Below are positions 33,583 to 45,882 of a stretch of 64,000 nucleotides of DNA, one piece after another. The stretch lies in the NCBI GenBank assembly GCA_027449885.1, contig DAIDKS010000031.1, positions 44,895 through 108,894 of the forward strand, read 5' to 3'. The DNA is from Acidimicrobiaceae bacterium (GTDB lineage Bacteria; Actinomycetota; Acidimicrobiia; Acidimicrobiales; RAAP-2). Under the pieces are notes generated by a model. That model searched no databases. It worked only from the letters and a program-made list of their open reading frames with translations, and was not told the DNA's origin. Numbering within the stretch: the stretch's first letter is position 1; every line of letters starts with the position of its first letter. A program made the position numbers and the translations under genes.

Positions 33583-33661
33583 GTCCCCTCCCCGAACAAC
33601 CTGCCACTGAGGGTACGCACTCCCGTGACGAGGGAAATCGAAGGGACTGTTCTAAAAGGGA

Positions 33662-34879
33662 CTATCGAGAGGAGGTCACCGCCGTCGCCGCCCGACGGCC
33701 GCTGACCAGGGCTCCCTGGATGGAGGGCGTCTGGAGGTGGTCGCCCGCGACCACGAACTCCCCGACGCGCGCCGGGCGCGAGAGGGCGAGGGGGACGGAC
33801 GTCACGGGCAGGGCGCGCGCGACGGTCGTCGTCGTGACGAGGTCGAGGTCGCTCGTCGCGAGCCCGTAGGCGCGGGCCACCACCTCGCGCGCTCGCGGCT
33901 CGCTCGCCGCGGCGGCGACCCCGTTCGCGCTGGCCGCGAGGAGGGAGCGGCCCGCGGGGGCGCGCTCGGGCGCGGGGCCCGCGAGGTCGAGGACGCTCGT
34001 GACGAGCGACTGCGTGGCGTCGAGGCGCAGGCGGCCGCCGTACGCCACGCGGGGCGCGGCGAACCACCAGGCGGTCTGGGATCGCCACCCGAGGTCGGGG
34101 GTGCCCACCCACTCCCGGGCCCGGGAGGCGTCGACCGCCACGACGACGTGACGCGCCCGATACTCGGCCCGCTCGGTGACGACGCGCGTCGGCGCGACCG
34201 AGGTCGCCGCCTCGCCGCGGTGGACCTCGGTGCGCCGCAGCCGTCCCGCGAGGGCCCGCGGCAGGGCCGCGACGCCCGTCGGGAAGGTGACCGGGATCCC
34301 GCGCGCGAAGGACCGCAGGAGCAGCTGCACGTACCGCCACGAGGAGGCGAGGTCGTCCTCGAGCAGCGTGCCGCGCAGGAAGGGCTGGAGCACGCCCTCG
34401 ACGAGGGCCGGGCCGACCCCGAGGGCCCGGAGGGCCGCCGCCGTCGAGCGGTCGGCCCGGCGTCGGATGGCGCCCACCGGCTCGAGGGCCGCCCGCGCGG
34501 CGACCGCGCCGACGCGGACGAGGTCCGAGAGGGGGGCGAGCTCGCGCAGCGCCGCGAGGGCCCGTCCGGGCGAGCGTCGCGGGTCGACCAGGTCGACCAC
34601 GCCGCCCGACGTCGTGACGCGGAGCGAGCGCTCGAAGGGCCGAGCGTCGAGGTCCGAGAGGACACCGCTCGCCACCAGCTCGGGGTAGGCGGGGTTCACC
34701 AACTGGAATCCCTCGTCGATCACGTAGCCGTCGACGACGCGGCTGGCGAGGCGCCCTCCGACGTCGCTCGAGCGCTCGAGCACCACGACCTCGCGGCCCC
34801 GCTCCTCGAGCACCTGGGCGCAGCGCAGCCCGGCGAGTCCCGCCCCGACGATCACCACCTCGACGTCCATCGTGTCCAC
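33662..34879 (-). CDS. FAD-dependent NAD(P)-binding amine-oxidase-like oxidoreductase
   Basis: VVIVGAGLAGLRCAQVLEERGREVVVLERSSDVGGRLASRVVDGYVIDEGFQLVNPAYPE; C-terminal VAGDHLQTPSIQGALVSGRRAA. Confidence 0.88.
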   Translation of the reverse strand: MDTMDVEVVIVGAGLAGLRCAQVLEERGREVVVLERSSDVGGRLASRVVDGYVIDEGFQLVNPAYPELVASGVLSDLDARPFERSLRVTTSGGVVDLVDPRRSPGRALAALRELAPLSDLVRVGAVAARAALEPVGAIRRRADRSTAAALRALGVGPALVEGVLQPFLRGTLLEDDLASSWRYVQLLLRSFARGIPVTFPTGVAALPRALAGRLRRTEVHRGEAATSVAPTRVVTERAEYRARHVVVAVDASRAREWVGTPDLGWRSQTAWWFAAPRVAYGGRLRLDATQSLVTSVLDLAGPAPERAPAGRSLLAASANGVAAAASEPRAREVVARAYGLATSDLDLVTTTTVARALPVTSVPLALSRPARVGEFVVAGDHLQTPSIQGALVSGRRAATAVTSSR

Positions 34880-34899
34880 CGCTCCACGCTAGAACGCAC

Positions 34900-34929
34900 G
34901 ACGGCCGGGCCCTCACGGGCCCGGCCGTC
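34900..34929. terminator. Hairpin GACGGCCGGGCCC-TCAC-GGGCCCGGCCGTC (13-bp perfect stem)
   Basis: Direct inverted repeat just downstream of the icd stop (34956) on the - strand; no clear U-tract. Confidence 0.75.
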
Positions 34930-34955
34930 GGTGGCGCGATGGGTCGCTCGGCTGC

Positions 34956-37181
<2,226 letters not shown>

Positions 37182-37287
37182 ACCGCCCTCTTCGCTCGGG
37201 GACCCATCTCACGATAGAACGTCGCCCCCGTGGCGACCCTCGCCCGATACGGGGCAAAGGGCCCTAGCGGACGCCCCGAGACGACGA

Positions 37288-37313
37288 ACGGCCGGGCCCG
37301 AGGGCCCGGCCGT
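37288..37313. terminator. Hairpin ACGGCCGGGCCC-GA-GGGCCCGGCCGT (12-bp perfect stem)
   Basis: Direct inverted repeat immediately downstream of groEL; stem sequence identical to the inner part of the icd hairpin. Confidence 0.75.
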
Positions 37314-37335
37314 CGCGCACTCGCTCGCGAGCGAG

Positions 37336-39254
<1,919 letters not shown>

Positions 39255-39274
39255 GTGGTGTGCCTCCTGTGCAC

Positions 39275-39301
39275 CTAGCACTCAGACTGAGCGACTGCCA
39301 A
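39275..39301. promoter_or_regulatory. CIRCE-like element (proximal copy)
   Basis: CTAGCACTC-AGACTGAGC-GACTGCCAA: 9-9-9 architecture, 15/18 arm positions matching TTAGCACTC-N9-GAGTGCTAA. Confidence 0.75.
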
Positions 39302-39302
39302 T

Positions 39303-39329
39303 TTAGCAGCCCCGGAATCGGAGTGCCAA
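39303..39329. promoter_or_regulatory. CIRCE-like element (distal copy)
   Basis: TTAGCAGCC-CCGGAATCG-GAGTGCCAA: 9-9-9 architecture, 15/18 arm positions matching the consensus. Confidence 0.78.
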
Positions 39330-39372
39330 CGCCCCGCGGGACCCCTTCGTAGACTGCGCCGGAGGAGGACCC

Positions 39373-40587
39373 GTGTCCGACGAGGAGGCCCCGCGGGGCT
39401 ACAGCCCGACCCAGCGCCGCGACGTGACGCTGCTCGCGGTCTTCCGCGGCACCTCCTTCCTGGGCGACGGCCTCGCGATGGTCGCCCTCTACCTGCGCGT
39501 CGCCGTCCACGGCCACGCCTGGGCCGTGGCCGGCCTGGGGCTCGCCGCGATGGTCCCCTTCGGGGTGCTGGCCCCGGTCGCCGGCGTCGTCGTCGACCGG
39601 GTGCGGGCGAAGCCCTTCCTCGTCTCCCTCGGCGTCGTCGAGGCCGTCGTGAGCGCGGCGTTGGGCCGGTACCACGGGCTGAGCGCGACCATCGTGCTGG
39701 TCGTCGTCCTCAACGCGAGCGTCGCCTTCTCGATGCCCGGCTACAGCGCCCTCCTGCCGGCGATCGCCGGCGAGGCCAACATCGGCACCGCCCAGGGCGT
39801 CTTCCAGGCGGTCCAGGGGCTCGCCTCGGTCGCCGGACCGGTCCTCGGCGGGCTGCTCGTCGGCACGACGGGCCAGAGCCTCCCCCTCTACCTCGACGGC
39901 CTCTCCTTCCTCCTCGGCAGCCTCGGGACGCTCCTCCTGCGCGCCGAGCGCCGGCCGGCCGGGGCCCACCTGGGCGACACCCGCGCCTCGGCCGGGCTGC
40001 GCCACATCGTCGCCAACCCGGTCCTGCGCGACCTCAGCGTGCTGATCTTCGCCTTCATGCTGACGATCGGGGTCATCAACGTCGCCGAGGTCTTCTTCGT
40101 CACCCAGACCCTCCACGGCTCGGCCCTCGCCTACGGGCTGCTCGGCGCCTCCTTCGGGGCGGGGATGATCGGCGGCTCGCTCGTCGGGGGGCGGGGCGCC
40201 CTCGACGCGCGCGTCTTCGCCCGGCGGGCCGTGGTCGCGGTGATCGTCGTCGGGGTCGCCGTCACCGCCGTCGGGGCGGTGAGCGCCGTGTGGCAGATCT
40301 ACCCGCTGATGGTCCTCGCCGGCGCGGCCGTCGGGATCGCCAACGTCGCGGCCACGACGCTCTTCACGGTCCGCTCCCCCGACCACCTGCGGGGCCGCGT
40401 CTTCGCCGCCCTCGTCGCCGTCAACCAGGTGGCCCAGGTCGCCGCCACGGTCGCCGGGGGCGCGATCCTCAGCCTGATCGCGCCGCGCACCGTCTACTGG
40501 TGGGGTGGCGGCCTCGCGACGGCCGTGGCCCTCGGGGTCGGCGGGGCGATGCTGCGCCCGGGTCGGCTCGCCGACGCCGTCGACTAG
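39373..40587 (+). CDS. MFS transporter
   Basis: 404 aa, multi-TM; VAPVAGVVVDRVRAKPFLVSLGVVEAVVSA; RSPDHLRGRVFAALVAVNQVAQ. Confidence 0.9.
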   Translation: MSDEEAPRGYSPTQRRDVTLLAVFRGTSFLGDGLAMVALYLRVAVHGHAWAVAGLGLAAMVPFGVLAPVAGVVVDRVRAKPFLVSLGVVEAVVSAALGRYHGLSATIVLVVVLNASVAFSMPGYSALLPAIAGEANIGTAQGVFQAVQGLASVAGPVLGGLLVGTTGQSLPLYLDGLSFLLGSLGTLLLRAERRPAGAHLGDTRASAGLRHIVANPVLRDLSVLIFAFMLTIGVINVAEVFFVTQTLHGSALAYGLLGASFGAGMIGGSLVGGRGALDARVFARRAVVAVIVVGVAVTAVGAVSAVWQIYPLMVLAGAAVGIANVAATTLFTVRSPDHLRGRVFAALVAVNQVAQVAATVAGGAILSLIAPRTVYWWGGGLATAVALGVGGAMLRPGRLADAVD

Positions 40588-40596
40588 GAACGACGA

Positions 40597-41202
40597 CTAG
40601 GGGGCCCAGCGCTCCCGGCGCCAGCCCTCCCCCTCGCGCAGGTAGACGACCCGGTCGTGGAGCCGGTCGGGACGCTGCTGGAAGAACTCGACGAGGGTGG
40701 GCGCCAGTCGGTAGCCGCCCCAGTGCGTGGGCCGCGGCACCGGGCCGTCCGCGAAGCGAGCCTCGAGCTCCTCGGCCCGTCGCTCGAGCCAGGCCCGGTC
40801 GGGGATCGGCCGACTCTGGGGGCTCGCGTGGGCGCCGACCTGGTGCCCTCGGGGACGTCCCGCGAAGTAGGCGTCGGACGCCGCGGCGCTCGCGGGCGCG
40901 ACCGGCCCCTCGAAGCGCACCTGGCGCCCGCGCGGCTCGCAGTACCAGAGCAGGGCGGCCGTCGGGTTGGCCGCGAGGTCGAGGCCCTTGTGGGACTCGT
41001 AGTTCGTGTACCAGCCCACCGAGGTGGCGTCCACGTGGCGCAGGAGGACCATGCGCACGCTGGGCCGTCCCGCCGCGTCGGCCGTCGCGAGGGCGACGGC
41101 GTCACGCTCCGGCATCTCCCCGCCCTCGTCGAACCAGGCGCGGAACTGGACCATCGGGTCGGGGTCGCACGCCGCGAGGTCGAGGGGCTCCCAGCGGGCC
41201 AT
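40597..41202 (-). CDS. pdxH: Pyridoxamine 5'-phosphate oxidase
   Basis: DPMVQFRAWFDEGGEMPERDAVALATADAAGRPSVRMVLLRHVDATSVGWYTNYESHKGLDLAANPTAALLWYCEPRGRQVRFEGPV. Confidence 0.95.
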   Translation of the reverse strand: MARWEPLDLAACDPDPMVQFRAWFDEGGEMPERDAVALATADAAGRPSVRMVLLRHVDATSVGWYTNYESHKGLDLAANPTAALLWYCEPRGRQVRFEGPVAPASAAASDAYFAGRPRGHQVGAHASPQSRPIPDRAWLERRAEELEARFADGPVPRPTHWGGYRLAPTLVEFFQQRPDRLHDRVVYLREGEGWRRERWAP

Positions 41203-42206
41203 CAGCGGACCGCCTCGAGGGACCACCCGGGATCGGCCGACAGGTCGAGGGGGGCGTAGTCGCCGCGGGCCGCGTGCGCCAGCCCGGCCGCGGCGATCAT
41301 CGCCGCGTTGTCGGTGCACATCTCCCGGCTCGGCAGGTGGGCCTCGAGACCCCGGTCGGCGGCGAGCGCCACCACGGCCCCGCGCAGCTGGCCGTTCGCC
41401 GCGACGCCCCCAGCGAGGGCGAGGCCGGCGACCTCGTGGCGCTCGAGGGCGCCGGCGAGCTTGCGGATGAGCTGCTCGACGACGGCCGCCTGGAAGGAGG
41501 CCGCCACGTCGGCGACGCCGAGGTCCGGTCGCGCGCCCACCTGGCGCACCACGGCCGTCTTCAGCCCGGAGAACGAGAAGTCGAGGCCCGGCCCCGGCAT
41601 CGAGGCGGGCAGGCGCAGCGCGCCGGCGTCGCCCTCGCGGGCCAGCCGGTCGATGGGCGGTCCCCCCGGGTACCCGAGGCCCAGCCAGCGGGCGATCTTG
41701 TCGTAGGCCTCGCCGGCCGCGTCGTCGATCGTCTCGCCGAGCACCTGGTGCTCGCCGGGCGCGCGCTGCAGGACGAGCATCGTGTGGCCCCCCGAGGCGA
41801 GCAGCGTGAGCAGGGGGAAGCGCAATGCGGGCGTCTCGAGCAGCGGGGCGAAGAGGTGGCCCTCGAGGTGGTTGACGGCGACGAGCGGTCGCTCCCAGGC
41901 GAGGGCGTAGGCCTTCGCGGCCGAGAGGCCGACCAGCAGCGAGCCGATGAGGCCCGGCCCGCTGGTGACGGCGACCGCGTCGATCGCGGGGTCGTGGGGG
42001 TCGAGCCCGGCGCCCTCGAGGGCCCGGCGCACGACCGGCCCGATCGTCGTCAGGTGGGCCCGGCCGGCCAGCTCGGGGACGACGCCGCCGTAGTCGCGGT
42101 GGATCTCGAGCGAGGACTCGACGACCGAGCTCGCGACGCGCCACCCGCTCTCGACGACGGCGGCGGCCGTCTCGTCGCAGCTGGTCTCGATCCCGAGGAC
42201 TCTCAC
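41202..42206 (-). CDS. tsaD: tRNA N6-adenosine threonylcarbamoyltransferase
   Basis: MRVLGIETSCDETAAAVVESG; VNHLEGHLFAPLLE; LLASGGHTMLVL; LALAGGVAANGQLR. Confidence 0.97.
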   Translation of the reverse strand: MRVLGIETSCDETAAAVVESGWRVASSVVESSLEIHRDYGGVVPELAGRAHLTTIGPVVRRALEGAGLDPHDPAIDAVAVTSGPGLIGSLLVGLSAAKAYALAWERPLVAVNHLEGHLFAPLLETPALRFPLLTLLASGGHTMLVLQRAPGEHQVLGETIDDAAGEAYDKIARWLGLGYPGGPPIDRLAREGDAGALRLPASMPGPGLDFSFSGLKTAVVRQVGARPDLGVADVAASFQAAVVEQLIRKLAGALERHEVAGLALAGGVAANGQLRGAVVALAADRGLEAHLPSREMCTDNAAMIAAAGLAHAARGDYAPLDLSADPGWSLEAVR

Positions 42207-42228
42207 GCGACCAGCGTAGGGCTCGCCC

Positions 42229-42702
42229 TCAGGGCTGGCGGGGCTCGACGCGACGCGCCGGCAGGTCGGCCCACATGACGAGGGCGTCCTCGCGGGTGCG
42301 GGCGTAGTAGTTCTTGCGCACCCCGACGGGGGCGAAGCCGAAGCGCTGGTAGAGGGCCTGGGCCCGCACGTTGGAGACGGCGACCTCGAGGGTCGCCCGC
42401 ACCAGCCCGCGGGCCGCCGCGTCGTCGAGCGCGTCGGCGAGGAGCCGCGTGGCGACGCCCCGGCCCTCCTCGCCGGGCGCGGCGGCGATGGTGTTGACGT
42501 GGAGCTCGTCGACGACCGTCATGACCCCGCAGTAGCCGACGATGCGACCGTCCTCGACGGCGACCACGTAGCGGCGCGTCGCGACCTGGCTCAGCTCGTC
42601 GAGGAGCATGCCGCGGCTCCAGGGCTCGGGGAACTGGGACTGCTCGATCACGAGCAGCTCGGGCACGTCGCGCCGCTCGGCGGGTCGCAGGATCAGGCTC
42701 AC
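42229..42702 (-). CDS. rimI: Ribosomal-protein-alanine N-acetyltransferase
   Basis: GNAT fold LRPAERRDVPELLVIEQSQFPEPWS...NVRAQALYQRFGFAPVGVRKNYYARTREDALVM; inside the tsa operon. Confidence 0.92.
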   Translation of the reverse strand: MSLILRPAERRDVPELLVIEQSQFPEPWSRGMLLDELSQVATRRYVVAVEDGRIVGYCGVMTVVDELHVNTIAAAPGEEGRGVATRLLADALDDAAARGLVRATLEVAVSNVRAQALYQRFGFAPVGVRKNYYARTREDALVMWADLPARRVEPRQP

Positions 42703-43364
42703 GACCGCTCGCGCGTGGCGAAGTTGACGACGGCGTCGGCCTCGCGCAGGTAGAGGGGCGCGACGGCGCCGGGCTCGCGGTCGCGGCCGATCGCGAGGGC
42801 CGCCGCGACCGGCGGGACCGCGAGGTCGAGGAGGCGGGCGCCGGGGAGGTCGGCGAGGAGGTCTCGGTAGCGGCGGGCGCCGTCGCCCGCGAGGGTGCAG
42901 GAGGCGAGGGACCGGACCCGCCTCGCGACCTCCTCGGGACGGGCCACGCGCGGCTCGTCGAGGGGCGTCGTCGTCGCGAGGTCGTAGCCCTGCACGAAGA
43001 CCTCGCCGCGGCGGGCGTCGACGAGCGCGAGCAGGGTCCCGGTGGCGCCGGCGTCCCGGGCGCCCTCCGCGAGGAGCTCGAGCGAGCTCACCCCGACGAG
43101 CGCGGCCCCGGTGGCGTCGGCCAGGGCCTGGGCGGTCGCCAGGCCGACGCGCAGCCCGGTGAAGAGCCCCGGTCCGCGATCGACCACGACGCGCTCGAGG
43201 TCGCGCGGGCGCTGGCCGGCCCGATCGAGCAGGGACGCGATGGCCGGGGCCAGGGTCTCGGTGTGGCGCCGCTCCCCCTCGACCACCTCGACGGTGACGA
43301 CCCCGTCGACCTCGAGGGCCGCCGCGCAGGCGCTCGTCGAGGTCTCGATCGCGAGGATCCTCAT
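42699..43364 (-). CDS. tsaB: tRNA threonylcarbamoyladenosine biosynthesis protein TsaB
   Basis: [21 protein letters not shown]...VVVDRGPGLFTGLRVGLATAQALA. Confidence 0.94.
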   Translation of the reverse strand: MRILAIETSTSACAAALEVDGVVTVEVVEGERRHTETLAPAIASLLDRAGQRPRDLERVVVDRGPGLFTGLRVGLATAQALADATGAALVGVSSLELLAEGARDAGATGTLLALVDARRGEVFVQGYDLATTTPLDEPRVARPEEVARRVRSLASCTLAGDGARRYRDLLADLPGARLLDLAVPPVAAALAIGRDREPGAVAPLYLREADAVVNFATRERS

Positions 43365-43822
43365 CGCCACGCCGCCAGTCCCGCGCGGTCCCGGGCCGCC
43401 GCGCCGCCGACCCGCAGGGTGCGGGCGTCGCCCTCGGGCGTGATCTCCAGGGTGATGACGTCCTCGCCGAAGACGGGGGCCGCCACCTCGCCCCACTCGA
43501 CCAGGGCGACGGCACCCTCCTCGACGAGCTCCCCGAGGGCGAGGTCGATGACCTCGTCGAGCGAGCCCACGCGGTAGACGTCGGCGTGCAGCAGGGTGCG
43601 GATCCCGCGGGCGCCGTCGGCGCGGTGCTCGCGCACGACGGTGAAGGTGGGACTCGTCACCCGCTCGCGCACCCCCAGCCCGCGCGCCACGCCCTTCACG
43701 AAGGTCGTCTTGCCGGCCCCCAGAGGGCCGCTCAGCAGGACGACGTCGCCGGGTTCGAGCAGCCGGGCGAACTCCTCGCCCGCGGCCTCGGTGGCCTCGG
43801 TCGTCGCGCAGTGGCGGCTCAC
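43361..43822 (-). CDS. tsaE: tRNA threonylcarbamoyladenosine biosynthesis ATPase TsaE
   Basis: [63 protein letters not shown]. Confidence 0.95.
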   Translation of the reverse strand: MSRHCATTEATEAAGEEFARLLEPGDVVLLSGPLGAGKTTFVKGVARGLGVRERVTSPTFTVVREHRADGARGIRTLLHADVYRVGSLDEVIDLALGELVEEGAVALVEWGEVAAPVFGEDVITLEITPEGDARTLRVGGAAARDRAGLAAWR

Positions 43823-44364
43823 GCGGCCTCCAGCAGCGTCCGCACCACGCGCAGGTCGGCGCGCACCACCTCCACGAGGGACGGGTCGCGCAACGCGGCG
43901 GCCGGGTGGTAGGTGGCGACGCCGGCGCCGGTCTCGAGGTGCCGGGGTCGCCCGTGGATGCGTCCCATCGGGAGGGTCGCCCCGAGCACCTCGCGCGCCG
44001 CCGTGAGGCCCAGCGTCAGCGTCACTCGGGGTGCCAGGCTCGCCAGCTGGGCGCGGAGCCAGGGCCGGCAGGCCGCGAGCTCGTCGCGGGCCGGCACCCG
44101 GTTGCCCGGCGGCCGGCACTTCACGGTGTTGGTCACGTAGCACTGCGCGCGGGTGCGCCCGACCTCCTCCTCGATCAGCCGGAAGAGCAGGCGGCCGCTG
44201 CGGCCGATGAAGGGCTCCCCGCCCTCGTCCTCCTCGCGTCCGGGCGCCTCGCCGACGAGGACGAGCTCGGCCGTCGCCGGCCCGCTGCCCACGACGACGC
44301 GCTGGCGCGTGGCGGCGAGCCGACAGCGGGTGCAGGTCGGGAGCGCCGCGAGGTCGAGGTCCAT
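43819..44364 (-). CDS. Type-4 (Fe-S) uracil-DNA glycosylase
   Basis: [65 protein letters not shown]. Confidence 0.93.
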   Translation of the reverse strand: MDLDLAALPTCTRCRLAATRQRVVVGSGPATAELVLVGEAPGREEDEGGEPFIGRSGRLLFRLIEEEVGRTRAQCYVTNTVKCRPPGNRVPARDELAACRPWLRAQLASLAPRVTLTLGLTAAREVLGATLPMGRIHGRPRHLETGAGVATYHPAAALRDPSLVEVVRADLRVVRTLLEAA

Positions 44365-45515
44365 CAGTCCACCACGACGCGCGGCACCCGCGCCCCGATC
44401 CCGCAGAGGATCTCCCAGGAGATGGTGGCGGCGCGCCGGGCCCACTCGTCGGCGCTCACCGTCTCGCCGCCCTGGGTCCCGAGGAGCACGACGTCGTCGC
44501 CCACCTCGACCGGGTCGTCCCCGCAGTCGACGAGGATCTGGTCCATCGTGACGGTCCCCGCGAGCGGGTAGCGCCGTCCGTTGATGAGGACCTCGGCGCC
44601 GGCCTCGAAGAGGCGGCGGGGGTAGCCGTCGGCGTACCCGAAGGGCACCGTCGCGATCGTGGCGTCGCGGGTGAGCTCCCGGCGGCGCCCGTAGCTCGGG
44701 CGCTCACCGGCGCGCACCCGGTGGATCGCGACCACCTGGGCCCGCAGGGTGAGGGCCGGCTCGAGGGCCGTCCCGGCCGCCGCGAGGGCCCGGCCGAGCC
44801 AGGCGTCGGGCAGGTAGCCGTAGAGGGCGAGCCCGACGCGGACCATGTCGAAGCGCGACCCCGGGTACCCCAGGGCGCCGGCGGAGTTCGCCGCGTGCAC
44901 CACCCGCGGGCACGTCCCGGCGGCCCGCAGCTCGTCGACCACGCGGGTGAAGACGGCGATCTGGGTCGCGGTGAAGGCCCGATCCCCCTCCCCCGGGCCG
45001 TCGGCGACGGAGAAGTGGGTGAAGACGCCCTCGAGGTCGACGTGGCGCGAGGCGGTGAGGATCGCGACCGCCGGCCCCACCTCCTCGGGGACGACCCCCA
45101 TGCGGTGCATGCCGGTGTCGACCTTCAGGTGCACGCGGTGCAGGCCCCCCAGTCGCTCGGCGGCGGCGACGGCCGCCCGCGCCCCCGCGAGCGAGCCGAC
45201 GGTCAGGGTGAGCGAGTGGCTGAGGGCGTCGGGGATGGTCTCGGCCGGGATCTCGGCGAGCAGCAGGATCGGCTCGCTGATGCCGGCGCCGCGCAGCTCG
45301 ATCCCCTCGTCGACGATGGCGACCGCGAGCGCGTCGGCCCCGCCGTCGAGGGCGGCCCGCGCGGCGAGGGGGGCGCCGTGGCCGTAGCCGTTGGCCTTCA
45401 CGACCGCGCAGAGCCGGGTCGGGCCGATCACCCCGCGCAGGGCGTCCACGTTGTGGGCGAGGGCCGAGCGCGAGATCTCGGCCCAGGCCGGTCGGCGCAC
45501 CCCCTCAACGGGCAT
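44364..45515 (-). CDS. alr: Alanine racemase
   Basis: RPAWAEISRSALAHNVDALRG...CAVVKANGYGHGA; VKVDTGMHRMGV. Confidence 0.96.
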   Translation of the reverse strand: MPVEGVRRPAWAEISRSALAHNVDALRGVIGPTRLCAVVKANGYGHGAPLAARAALDGGADALAVAIVDEGIELRGAGISEPILLLAEIPAETIPDALSHSLTLTVGSLAGARAAVAAAERLGGLHRVHLKVDTGMHRMGVVPEEVGPAVAILTASRHVDLEGVFTHFSVADGPGEGDRAFTATQIAVFTRVVDELRAAGTCPRVVHAANSAGALGYPGSRFDMVRVGLALYGYLPDAWLGRALAAAGTALEPALTLRAQVVAIHRVRAGERPSYGRRRELTRDATIATVPFGYADGYPRRLFEAGAEVLINGRRYPLAGTVTMDQILVDCGDDPVEVGDDVVLLGTQGGETVSADEWARRAATISWEILCGIGARVPRVVVD

Positions 45516-45882
45516 CGTCGCCCTCCGCCACCACCATCGCGATGGCGGTCAGGTCGCTGTGGGTGAGCGAGAGGGAGAAGCGCGCGGCCCCGCGACGGGC
45601 GGCGAGCTCGGCGGCCGCGCCATGCAGGCGCACCGAGGGGGCGCCCGAGGGGGCCTTCACGGTCTCGATCGACTGCCAGGGCACCGAGCCGACCCCGACG
45701 CCGAGGCTCTTCATCACGGCCTCCTTCGCGGCGAAGCGGGCCGCGAAGCGCTGGGTGGAGCCGCGCGCGTCGCGCCGCTCGCCCTCGGTGAAGAGGCGCT
45801 CGAGGATCCGGGGGTGACGGTCGCGCGCCAGCTGGAAGCGCGCCACGTCCACGACGTCCACCCCGATGCCCGTGACGGCCAC
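45505..45882 (-). CDS. acpS: Holo-[acyl-carrier-protein] synthase
   Basis: VTGIGVDVVDVARFQLARDRHPRILERLFTEGE; RFAAKEAVMKSLGVG; SLTHSDLTAIAMVV. Confidence 0.93.
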   Translation of the reverse strand: MAVTGIGVDVVDVARFQLARDRHPRILERLFTEGERRDARGSTQRFAARFAAKEAVMKSLGVGVGSVPWQSIETVKAPSGAPSVRLHGAAAELAARRGAARFSLSLTHSDLTAIAMVVAEGDDAR

